Part shown: one piece after another, positions 44,415 to 54,800 of the stretch | Position numbering within the stretch: position 1 is the first letter of the stretch | Layout: every line of letters starts with the position of its first letter | The notes under the pieces: model-generated | Database searches by the model: none | Seen by the model: only the letters and a program-made list of their open reading frames with translations | Told to the model about the DNA's origin: nothing | Position numbers and translations under genes: made by a program | Origin: Eunapius fragilis | Taxonomy: Eukaryota; Porifera; Demospongiae; Spongillida; Spongillidae | Reading direction: 5' to 3' | Length of the DNA: 64,000 bases | NCBI GenBank assembly: GCA_963681505.1 | Contig: OY811973.1 | Location: 13,580,237-13,644,236 of the forward strand

Positions 44415-47400
44415 CTAGCCTCTGGTCCCTGGTGGTCTCGCCTAAAGTGGTGTCAGACACCTCCCCCCTGGCAGACCTCTCCCTCCTCTTCCTCCTCCTT
44501 CCCTTGGCACACCAGAGGTCCAAGGGACACAACCCGTTTCGCAATGCTCTCAGCTCCTTCACAGACGAACGCGAAGAGAAGTCGTTGTGTACCTTCTCGG
44601 TTAGATACGACAAACTGTACCACACCATGTGTAGGTGAGTGATGGGCCAAGTGACCTGAGGATGCTGGCTGATGTACCCACCCCCTTGTTGTGATGGCAC
44701 CTGGCACTGCCATGGCTCTGTTCTGTTCCAGTACTCTTATTGTACTTGTGTTCTATGGTCTGGTCTGTGGTCTCCACTTCTCCACTGTCTTGACTCTCCC
44801 CTTGAAAAGGCGTTCCTCATCCCACTCTACCCATCCCATCTCACTCCATACCATCCCACACACTCACATCATCTCACCCCACACCACCCACTCACACCAT
44901 CCCACACATCCCATCCCACACCACACCATGCCATCCCACACTGTACCATTACCTACCACACCATCACACACCATTCCACACCACACCACACTCGCCACCC
45001 ACTCGCACCATCCCATACCACACACACTACACCACTCACACCATCCCATACCATACCATCCCACACCATCCCATCCTACCCCTCCCTCCTTGTTCTATGG
45101 ATTCTCAAACTACATGAAATTTGCTCTTGCCTGTGTGTGTATCCCACAGCAACCATCAGCATGAGGATACAGTTGGTTTAGTGCAGCTCATAGTTATTGT
45201 GCAAATTGAAGATCTGAGCTTCCAGCTCTGCTTTACATCTGTCACCTTCTGTGCCCTCCCTCCCTTCATCGTCCCTCCTTCCTTTCCCCTCCCACCCTTC
45301 GTCCCTCTGTTCCCTCCCACCTTTGTCCCTCTTTGCTCTTTTCCCCCTCATAATTGTATGTGTATTTACATGCACTGCACATGAGCAATTAAAGGGTTAA
45401 CACCCAAAATCCCCCTCCCTCAGACAGCTGGAGCATGAGGACATGCTTTCTGTACATTATGTAATGTATATTATTATAATACAACAGTACATCAATCACT
45501 AAGTATAGTATAATTGCATTATAGTTATTATTATTATACAACATCAATCCTAACATTAATAAGTATCTAAATACACATGAAAACGTTATGCTTGTGCACC
45601 AAACCCTGTATGTAGCTAGGATTGCTCGAGCAATTGACCTGGTCAATGGAAGGCTCGCTCTTCCCTGACCTTGCATACGTAGAGTTCACAGCAATTTGAT
45701 TGACCAATAGTTCAAAGGTGTCAACAGCTTCCTTCCCCAAATTACCGTCCAGTATGTCTCCACTGCTATGGGTACACAAATACAGCCCATCTCTGAACAC
45801 CTCGGCATCACTGTGTTGCAGTGTTTACGGGTTTCTGCCACTTCAGCTGCAAATCCAGAAACAACAATTGTTTAGGTGACAAAACATGTGGACAATCTGT
45901 GATGACAGCCAGTCATCTCCAGCTGATGTCAGTATGTTCATTCTAGTTCTGTTACCATGGGACCACTGTAAAGGTCAGCAGATATCTAATAAGATTTTAT
46001 TAAAAGCTACACTGTATCATCATTATGATTTCATTTGCAAAGAGAGGGCTTGTGTGTGCACATTTTAATGATCTTATACCTACAGTATGCTACAATATTT
46101 GTGTGTGTGTGTGCATATGTGTGTGTGTGGATATTGGTGTGGGTGCGGTTATGTGATTTCACAGGACAAGTACCTCCACACCAATTGTCTTGCTGCTCTG
46201 GCAAATATGTCTGCACAATTCCATTCCCTTCATCTCGAGGCAGCACAGAAGCTGATCAAGTGAGCCCACCCACGCACCCCATGTGTGTGCGTGTGCATCT
46301 GTGGATGTGGGTGTGTGATGTGTGTGCATCTGTGGATACGTGTACATGTGTGATGTGTGTACATGTGTACATGGAAACAGTCTATAGTATGGCATGCGTG
46401 TGCATCATCAGGTGTGGTATGTGTTATTGTGATCTGGGATGTCAAGGTGACTCGTATTGGTATTCAGAGAGGAGTCATATAGAGTGTGTGTGACATGGTT
46501 GCATTCTCACCAATGAGAGACTCAGAGTGAAGGTATGTACATGTAGTGTGTGATGTGGGGGGGGGGGCATGTTTGTGTGATATTAAAGACGGTTGCATGT
46601 GCCATTCTTTTCTATGAGAGACAGCGTGGCATGTGGTGTGTGTTGAAACAGAACCAGTTCCGCTTATACAGACAGATTGTTATACCTCCCAATCTACAAG
46701 GGCCGTGGTAACAACACTAGATGTCATGGTAACAGCACTAGGTGTCATGGTAACAGCACTGGGTTGCACCTTGTTCTAGTTGCCCCTGTGTGGACTGTGC
46801 TAGCTGCACTGTCACCCCCCCTCCCCCCCCCCCCCCCCCACCCGGTCAGGCTGGGCGGATGGGGGAATGAGTGGCACAAAAGGGCACATGCAACAATGTT
46901 ATACCTTCAAACAAACTGAGCATCGTTAGAAGCCAGCACGTGTGCTCATCTTGTCTCACCCCTCTTCCTTCTTTCCCTCTCTCTCCCTCCTCCTCCTCCC
47001 CCTCTCTTTCTCTCTCTTCTCCTTTGCTTTATCTAGCTATTCATGCTACACATTCCCACTTCACCACATGATCATGTATTTCTTTGCATTTGACATCCCC
47101 CCTCTTCCCAGAATTCCTCTGCATGCCAGGCCTGGTTGCCTACGTTTGGGATACACCATATGCTTGCCATCGACTGCAAGGTGCATGCTACAATTTTGTG
47201 AACGAGTCTGAGGTTAAAAAAACCTCTTCTTCTCCCCCTCTCCTCCTCCACTTCCCTCCTCTCTCTCTCTCTTTTTCTCTCTCCTTACCCTCTACTCTTC
47301 TCCCTCCTCTCTCCCTCTCTCTCCCATCTTTCCTTTCTCCCTCTCCCCTTCACTTTTCCCTCCTCCACCTTTTCTCATTCCTCTTCCCTTTTGACCCTCC

Positions 47401-48166
47401 CTCCCCTCCTCCCTCCCTCCTCCCTCCCTCCTCCCTCCCCTCCTCCCTCCTCCTCCTTCCCCCTCCTCCCTCCCCCTCCTCCCTCCCTTCCTCCCTCCCC
47501 TCCTCTCTCCCACTCCCTCCCCTTCTCCCTCTCCTCTTCCTTTCTCCCTGGATTTGCTAGTCTTTTCAAGATCCTGGCACGGAAGTACTTGAAAATAAAG
47601 GGGACACTCCATGTCCCACACTCACCTCTTGTACAACAAAGCTCTGAGTCCATCGAGGTCATGTGAGCTACCAATGGAGAGCCAGGAACCTGCAGATCAG
47701 GTGAGGAGGAAGAGGAGGGACCTTCCAGTATTGGTACCTACGCCATGGAGGCATTGATCTCTGTGTGTGTGTGTGTATGTGTTTCCCTCCCTCTCTCTGC
47801 CCTCTCTTTCCCTCCCTCTCTTTTCCTCCCTCTCTCTGCCTCTTTCCTTTTCTCTTTCCCTCTCTCTTCCTTCCCTCTCTCTACCTACTTTCCCTTTCTT
47901 TCTTCTCCTTCCCACCCTCTATCCCAACTTCTTCCATCACCACCTGGATTGCTGTCTATTGCTAACCTTTGACCCATGCACAGACAGCAGATCTGGCCAT
48001 CTTGGAGGAGGTGCTTCTCATGGTACTCGAGATCATCAACTCCTGCCTCACTTATGGTCTCCACAACAACCCACACCTGGTCTACTCTCTCCTGTACCAG
48101 AGAGAGGTCTTTGAGCCTTTCAGAACACATCCCACTGTCATGAACCTTGTACTGAGCATTGAAACA
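44415..48166 (+). CDS. DYM: Dymeclin (DYM), partial set of exons
   Basis: Three exons are clear. 44415-44634 reads [47 protein letters not shown], ending before GTGAGT. 46165-46259 reads [32 protein letters not shown]. 47984-48166 reads [52 protein letters not shown]. They match, in order, the central and C-terminal parts of dymeclin, a Golgi-associated protein with alpha-helical repeats. Exons expected between them (about 110 residues after the first; a short one after the second), the N-terminal half and the last exon are not visible here. The introns hold CT-rich tracts, CCATCCCACA repeats and an RT fragment. The exon frames are clean, so it may be functional with poorly visible exons, or a partial duplicate. 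Confidence 0.85.
44815..45085 (+). repeat. CCATCCCACA-type minisatellite in a dymeclin intron
   Basis: Degenerate 5-10-bp units (CCATCCCACA, CCACACCACA, CTCACACCATC) with almost no G on the plus strand. Confidence 0.85.
45567..45850 (-). pseudogene. Heavily decayed YGRLNL-family RT fragment in a dymeclin intron
   Basis: Minus-strand traces of [35 protein letters not shown] and a degenerate tail, interrupted by stops. Recognised only by comparison with the copies at 33-38 kb. Confidence 0.5.
46703..46765 (+). repeat. 21-bp tandem repeat, three copies
   Basis: Unit AGATGTCATGGTAACAGCACT with minor changes, in a dymeclin intron. Confidence 0.8.
46965..47570 (+). repeat. Polypyrimidine (CT-rich) tract
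   Basis: Two long runs (46965-47035 and 47220-47550) almost free of purines on the plus strand, resuming at 47786-47940. Long Pro/Ser/Leu and Arg/Gly/Glu frames on the two strands are artefacts of composition. Confidence 0.9.
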
Positions 48167-48397
48167 GTGAGATATATATTGCATCGTTGAATAAGCACAG
48201 GATTCTGTTTAGCTTCATACAAAAGTATTGTTTGGTGAGGAGAGGGGATGGGGGTGGGCCTTCCTCCCGTCTTCCACTCTGTCTCCTCTCTCTTCCATCC
48301 ACACTCTTCTGGTATCAAGAAGAAGAGTCTTTCTCCTATTATTTGGGATGATAGCCATGGTATACTTATTATAAACGGTCCATACAGGTGCGCATTT

Positions 48398-49690
48398 TTA
48401 TTTTTTTTTGAAGTGGTATGTTTGGTTCAGGAACGCTTGGTCGTCGCAGTTACAGCGGACTGCAGAGCCCCTCCAGTTCCTCCCCCAAACAAAACACCCT
48501 ATCATAATTGGGACCATTTCTTTCACTGCTATTCCTGCTAAGGCCAGTGTTCGGTCCGACTCCCATCTTAGCTGGAACCACTGTGTTCCATAGAAGGCAG
48601 TGCAGCCCCATGATCCTGATGCATCGCTCCATAATTGGTAGTCTGGTGTTTGCTTTCGACAATCCCATAGCATGGACACCCCATTCCATTGCGGTAGCAA
48701 TGTTGCCCACCAGGATAGCTCTGCCCGACAGTCTACGTTCAGCCGCACGATTCTAGACATGTTTCTCACAGTGGTCGACAGGTTTATCAGTTGACGTAAG
48801 AAGGCGCCCAGGCCTCACCACTTTACAAGCGTGTGATAGCTGGCCGATTAGCGATAGCATACCTCTCTTCGAGCAGCATTTTTTTACCCTGCCGTGCGTA
48901 TATGGTCTCTCTCAGTGCATCAAGCTTGGTGGTTAATTGGGAGACGCAGTTCCAGTGCCACGGAGTCGATGTCGATTCCCAGGAATTTTATGCATGTCGT
49001 CGGGCCTTCCATCTTCTCTGCTGCCATTGGTACGCCTAGGCTATATAGCGCAAGTAGTACGTGCTAAATCGAGGCTGCGCTGGCATTCCTTCGTACCCGG
49101 GGGTCCTAGAAGAATAAAATCGTCCAGGTAGTGTTCCACTATTTGGCAGCCCTGCTTCTTCATGGCATCAGCTACCGCGGTAAATACTTTGGGAGCAGAG
49201 CGGAGACCAAGCGGAAGTGCTGCATCGATATATAGGCGCCCTTCCCACTCCATTCCTAACAGAGGTCGGTCGTCTGGGTGGACAGGTATGATCCCGTAGG
49301 CACTTTTAACATCCAGTTTCGCCATCTCGCAGCCTTTTCCTAGCTCGAGTATCTTCCCAGCTATTTCGTCCACACTCACATACGACAGTGAGCAGAGTTT
49401 CTCCTCGATTCCATCGTTTACGCTGCTGCCATGTGGGGACGACAGATCTAAAATCAGCCGCCACTTTCAGCCCTTCGGTATCACCCCAAATGGGCTTATT
49501 TGAGGTGGATTTACTTAATGGGCCTATTAAACGATCCTCCCGACCCTCAGCTTGTAAGGTAGTCTGCCACCACCGCCGCGTAATTACTAAGTGCGGAACT
49601 CATATTGGCCTTCGATGGTGTGCAACCATGTTGTCTGTATATGTAGTCGAAACCGATTCTAAACCCTCCCCGTAGACCCGACAGCACGTA
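48398..49690 (-). pseudogene. DIRS-type retroelement RT-RNase H fragment
   Basis: Minus-strand order: LILDLSSPHGSSVNDGI, SVDEIAGKILELGKGCEMAK, LDVKSAYGIIPVHPDDRPLL, ALPLGLRSAPKVFTAVADAM, the catalytic HYLDDFILLG (near 49110-49140), then after breaks an RNase H/connection part with ELSWWATLLPQWNG, LWSDASGSWGCTAFYGTQW, IAVKEMVPIMIGCFVWG. This combination is diagnostic of DIRS-like elements. The tyrosine recombinase and ends are absent. Stops between 48770 and 49040 show decay. Confidence 0.85.
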
Positions 49691-50372
49691 CTGCGCAAAT
49701 CTTTCGTCGGGGTGGCCCCTGAGCGTACGTTCCCATTCATTGCTTTTAAGTGGTGTACATGCTATACTTTCATTGCTTCTGGGAGGACTGGCTGGCGAGC
49801 AGGCCTGAAGTAGATCTGTGGTGTATTTGTATCCTACAGGATTGCAAGCAGATTAACGAACGCGCAACGTACTGCCCGTGCGATGCGCATGCGCGATACT
49901 ATATCGTATATACGCGCCAACCCGAGGGGTCCGCCACTACACAACGAAAAGTTTTCACGTCGGTACAGGCCCGTGTATTATTACATAACGGTACATCATT
50001 GTAATACAACCTGGTACGGCATCGCGAGGAATGACATATCGGGACGATGCAATTTGTACAGACAGGTACAGGATGTAGTTACAGTCTGATATTACTTGTT
50101 TACATCCTGTATCATTACACAATGCCATATTGTTCCGATGTGTTGACAGGTCTGTACCAATTTGTAGGGCACGCGACATTACCATGTTGTTAATTCTACG
50201 CATTCTTGTATTGCACACTATACTACATGTAATAGTACACGTACGTACTTGCGCCGTTGCGCGTGATTACTATATGGAATTCACCGACAATTTTAGTTCG
50301 AATACATTTGAAATTGCTGCAATACACTTTAAATCAAATGGTGATTTCAATGTTAAGCTACAATATTCCAGT
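49691..50372. other. Spacer with small hairpins
   Basis: An imperfect inverted repeat at 50068-50112 (ACAGGATGTAGTTAC / GTTTACATCCTGT) is flanked by loosely similar arms with ATTTGTACAGACAGGT (about 50050) and, inverted, ACAGGTCTGTACCAATTTGT (about 50148). It could be a subterminal region of the element to the right; unproven. Confidence 0.35.
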
Positions 50373-51669
50373 TATTGCTGACTACTTTCGGTATTAGGGA
50401 CTGGTGGTGCTGGTGTTTCATCAGGTGCTGGTAGTCCGGCGTAGTCAAACACACTGTCGTGTTCTGCAATGTCATCCAGCTGATCATCAGTTGGGACTCC
50501 ATGAAAAACTTCATCTAGCCATATGCTGAATTGAGCATAGGTGTTGTCTTCCGCTTTGGAATAACCCACTGTTCTTATGAATACACGCTAAAATTAAATG
50601 AGAAAGAGTTTATTCAAATCACATGTATATATCATTATGAGTGTTCTCTTACCAAAATGGCAAGGTTTTTTATGTAGACACCTAAGAATTCCAAACTTAC
50701 ACTGCACGAGTCTAGATACCTCTGTGCAAAGTCCTTGGTTTTTAGCCTACGGAACACTTTGCAAGGATTCACACCAAACAGCTTAAAGAAAAAAGAATTG
50801 CAACACTGATGCATTTTAATTCGCCAACTTTGTACACATTACAGTTAAGTGCTGAAAATAAGCCACAAAACCTATACAAGAAGCGCCCCCCCCCCCCCCC
50901 CCCCCCCCCCCCCACTATTATGTCATGGCTGTACATCGGCGTTCCTCTAAGTCGGTAAGTTTTTTCTTAGCAAACTTCACAGCCTTCAGGAGTTTTTGTG
51001 CATTAAGGGCATCAACACCTAGCACTTTTCCCACAACCTCCTGCAAAGCGTAATGGGATGATAGATAAGTATATATATACAGAAATGGAGCTACATATAA
51101 CAAAAAATATTTAATACTGAATATAATGTTTTACTCACAGTGATTGCTAACTTGCTAGGTTTTCTACGCACATCCTTGATAAATAGTATTGTCAGTTGAA
51201 TGCAAAGTTCTTCCTAATGCATACATACACAATGACATAGGGGTTGATACGTGTCCATGGATAGCTTACTTTATAGGGACTAGTCTCTATTGCAAAAGAT
51301 GCAGCACTCATCTGTTCTAGAGTTTTATTCATTTTCTTCTGTTCTTCTTTAATGTTCTTCACTTCCATGTTTATTTTTCGCAGCTCTTCCATTATGTTCT
51401 TGAGCATGGGCTGAAGAGGATGCTGTGGAACAGCATTCTCTACAGTCCCTGCATGGGAAGTAGTAGCTGGTGGAAGTGGCACAGGTAGAGCTTGAGATGT
51501 AGCACTACTAGTACCCGACGAAGCACTGAGCGAAAGAAGAAGACATAGTACATGCAGACGAGATAGTTTGACTTGAAGTACATGTAGGCAAAGATGAGGT
51601 CTGGGTAGTGGTCAAGTGAATAACTCTATTAGTATCACATGTTGATCGGAATGCAACCACACGATCCAT
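50373..51669 (-). CDS. Spliced coiled-coil accessory gene, divergent from a Plavaka-like transposase
   Basis: Start ATG at 51669-51667 (MDRVVAFRSTCDTNRVIH), with a Ser/Thr-rich N-terminus. A +1 frame change near 51535 may be a frameshift or a missed intron. Then SGTSSATSQALPVPLPPA and a helical segment, KNIMEELRKINMEVKNIKEE, QKKMNKTLEQM. Later exons, each with good GT-AG borders: EELCIQLTILFIKDVRRKPS-KLAIT; EVVGKVLGVDALNAQKLLKA-VKFAKKKL; LFGVNPCKVFRRLKTKDFAQ-RYLDSCS; and the acidic end RVFIRTVGYSKAEDNTYAQF running to SSQQ stop at 50373. The middle exons weakly suggest a BEN-like DNA-binding module. A transposon-encoded partner protein is inferred from position. A C-homopolymer (50886-50914) lies in one intron. 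Confidence 0.6.
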
Positions 51670-51742
51670 CGTTACCAACCACGAGCTTCCTCAACCAAAA
51701 AAAAACGTAAATAAAGAAATTCCGGTCAAGATTAATTTCAAA
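51670..51742. promoter_or_regulatory. 73-bp interval between divergent start codons
   Basis: Separates the minus-strand ATG (51667-51669) from the plus-strand ATG (51743). A-rich, with AACGTAAATAAAGAAATT, which may serve as TATA-like elements. Shared bidirectional promoter is inference. Confidence 0.45.
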
Positions 51743-54580
51743 ATGGATACTGGCAAGGTGAATGTTTGCCCAATGCGAGTTGTTGTAAGTATTTGTTTGT
51801 TTGTATTTAGCCCTTTTATTGCGATACATGCCAGAAAGGCTTCGATTTGAAGTACAGACTTGATCGGCATTTTGAAAGTGCTACGCATCGATCTCTAGCG
51901 GAAAGCTTGTCAATCGTGACACAACAGTTACACGTCGAATCCCGTGCCGAGGTATTTACGTGATTCTATTATAAAAAGTTTACACACTTATTGGTTCACA
52001 TATCATAGGATACCCTTGCACCCGATGACGATGTTCGCGTAGAGCCTCTGGAAATGGCCATTTCTCCACATCGTTCCATAGAGACAGAGGACCATCAGAC
52101 AGAAGAACAGCTTGACATTGATGATGATGACGGTGAAGATACTGTCGAATTGGATGAAGGTTCATACATATGTATATCATTACCTTTTGTATTTTATACT
52201 GGGGTAGCATCTGTGCAACAGCTTTTGCAGATTCTCGGTAACTCTGCTCAAACAAGCTCTGCACCTTTTCCAAGTCTTCTATTTGCTATGCTGTTTTGTT
52301 TTATTCACAGTCCTCACCCTATGGTATGTTCTTTATAAAAATGGCACAAGTACAATGTGCACAACATGTACTTATATTTCATCAGGGAAAATCCAACCTT
52401 TCATTTGTCTGGTTTGTGATGCGGATGGCAGGGCTTAGAGTACCAAACTTTGCCCAGGTGAAAAACTTTAAGCTGCCAGATTTTGTCTCCAACACGGGTG
52501 TGTTTGATACGAGTACTATTGTCCTTGTTTGCATATTTATAACAAAGATGATTTTTATTTATACACCAGTATTTGTCACCACAAAGGTTGCCATTCTACT
52601 ATCGTTCGATATCATCAGTCATATCACACTGTCTTGGAACACCAACAATAGCTTCAAGTTTAATCCGTTTCCCTGTTGAATCAACTACTACGTATACGTA
52701 AGGCTATATTTTAATTGCATGATAATTTTATTCCATTGTACTTTCAGAGAAATTTACCATGGAAAGCGATGGAACAGTGATCCTCGTTTTGCAGCTCCAA
52801 TGATTTCAATTGCAGAGGAGGTGCAGGTGTTTTTAAAGGATTGTGTCACTTTTCTACATCCGCAACTGGGACATACAACTGGAATTATTGCCAAAATCTA
52901 TCATCGAAAGATACAAGTATGTGTTTAAATCATTACAAAACTGATAGATCATACTTGCAGGATTTGGTTACTGATGTTCTTGTTAAGGTTGACACACTGC
53001 TTGATGCAAATCAATTCAAGTTCATGGAACCAAACAGTTGTCTCTACTACCTTCCAGACAATACTCTCATACTTTATGAGCAAGTCACAGTTGTGTCTTC
53101 TGCTATCGTATGTGTGAAAGAGAAACCATTGGATGTTGTGAGGTGGAATAGGATTACTGATTCATTTATAAGGTTTTCTCCTGATGTATGTTATGTTCCT
53201 TTTTTTGTTTTTCTTTATTCTCTTCTGCAGGAATGTGCTTCATACTTGGCTGCACACCCTTTGAAAGCAAAGGCAGCAGGAAGGAAGGTTGTGATGCTGC
53301 CACTGATCCTTTTTGCTGATGACACCAGTGGAAATAAGAGCAAAAAATGGCACAAGTTTGAAAGCTGGTACCTCCTTCTTGCTGGCCTATCACGTCACAT
53401 GAACGCCAAGGTGGAGAACATCCATTTCCTCTGCACATCTGACTCCATGTCTGCACTGGACATGGCCAATCCTATTGCCGATGAATTGATTCTGCTAGAG
53501 GGCAGTGGTTTGGAAGTTTACGACGCTTTATACAACGAGCTCGTTTTAGTGATTGCTCCCATTCTTTTGTTTATTGCAGACAATCCCATGGCATCCCAGT
53601 TGCTCAACCATTTAGGGGGGTCAGCTATCAAGTATTGCAGAATCTGCATGGTATGCATAATATGTGCATGCATATGTATTGCGTTTAAATACAAGGATGT
53701 GCTTTATCTACATGTACATCTTTTTAAAGGCTGACAGAGATGAATCTCCGGATGTCATAAGTACTAAAAGGACGTTGCAGGACTCACTACAGCAGATGGT
53801 AGTAATCTGTTCTCAATGCACAATGCAGTTGAAAGACCAACATCGTACGCTGTATGGTGTTAGAGAGGATAGCAACCCACTCTTACATATACCTGGTGAT
53901 GCATACAGGTTTGCTGTAATATTGCGATGCTTGGTAATTACTACTTTACTCTATACAGTTGTTTCCCACTGGAGTTGCTGCATACTCTTCTGCTTGGTCC
54001 TGTAAAGTATTTCCTGATAGATGTAATGGCTACCTTCAGCAGAGCGCAGAAGGAAGAAATACTTGCTCGGATGAAGGCATTCAACTTCTCTGGATTTCGC
54101 GTGAAAGTTCATGGCAATGTGTGCTATCATCACAAGTCGTTTGTGGGGAGAGACTATAAGGCATGGTCTCAGATGGCTCTCTTTATTATAAGCCCCTACC
54201 TCACAGAGGGACAGCAAAAAGTTTTGTTGGCACTGTCAAAGGTAAGGCGTATGAGTTGACAGTATAGTTATACACTTCGTATTTTGCAGGTTTTTCGCAT
54301 TGCATATTGCGATTTCTTTGACCCTGCTGAGGCAGACACTTTGCAACAGACTTGTGTGGGGTTTGTGCATACCATAAGAGACTTCATGCCCTCCCTCTTA
54401 CAAAAGCAGAAGGTACATTACTTCCTTCATCTTGTCGAGAGTATGGAAAACTACGGACCAACTTCATCCTACAGTGCCGAACGGTAAATACATCTGTCCA
54501 TCTTTATGTACATGTATGTTTTTGTTAACGAGTGTGTTTGTTGTTTTAGTGTGGTATACAACACATAGCATGGACATCCC
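51743..54580 (+). CDS. Plavaka-like (CACTA-related) DDE transposase, spliced, 3'-truncated
   Basis: Starts MDTGKVNVCPM, though that first exon would need a 26-bp intron. Next, a C2H2 finger (FYCDTCQKGFDLKYRLDRHF), an acidic segment (EEQLDIDDDDGEDTVELDE) and a PNFAQVKNFKLP exon. The transposase core follows: REIYHGKRWNSDPRFAAPM, LPLILFADDTSGNKSKKWHK, NIHFLCTSDSMSALDMANPI, VLVIAPILLFIADNPMASQL, LNHLGGSAIKYCRICM, FPLELLHTLLLGPVKYFL, KSFVGRDYKAWSQMALFI and KVHYFLHLVESMENYGPTSS ending Y-S-A-E-R. I recognise this as the Plavaka family, best known in basidiomycete fungi. Candidate catalytic acids are Asp in FADDTSGN, Asp in ADNP and Glu in SAER. Introns are short and mostly phase 0. After 54485 the next exon hits a stop and C-rich repeats, so the C-terminus is lost. 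Confidence 0.75.
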
Positions 54581-54800
54581 CAGGGCCCCCCCCCCCCCCA
54601 ACCCATCGGGACTAAATGACCCCCCCCCCCACCCCCCGCCTTTCATGACTGAATGATGCCCCCCACTCCCCTCCCCAACTTCTTAGTTTTCAAGTAATAG
54701 GTATATTTTTATGCAGAACATTCATTTTTTTAATTCATGGATTACAGTTAATGTGTTTATGCATCACAACATTATTTTAATACAACTGATACAACAATAA
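54581..54800. other. Junction between the two convergent transposon genes
   Basis: C-homopolymers (54588-54600, 54620-54638) separate the truncated Plavaka-like gene from the 3' end of the minus-strand gene. No target duplication found. Confidence 0.4.

Noticed and set aside
47084-47915. Pro/Ser/Leu-rich and Arg/Gly/Glu-rich proteins
   Set aside because: Compositional artefacts of a polypyrimidine tract within a dymeclin intron.
51785-51810. 26-bp intron in the Plavaka-like gene
   Set aside because: It has GTAAGT and TTTAG borders and joins the frame, but it is shorter than animal introns normally allow. I keep the gene but consider the first exon uncertain.
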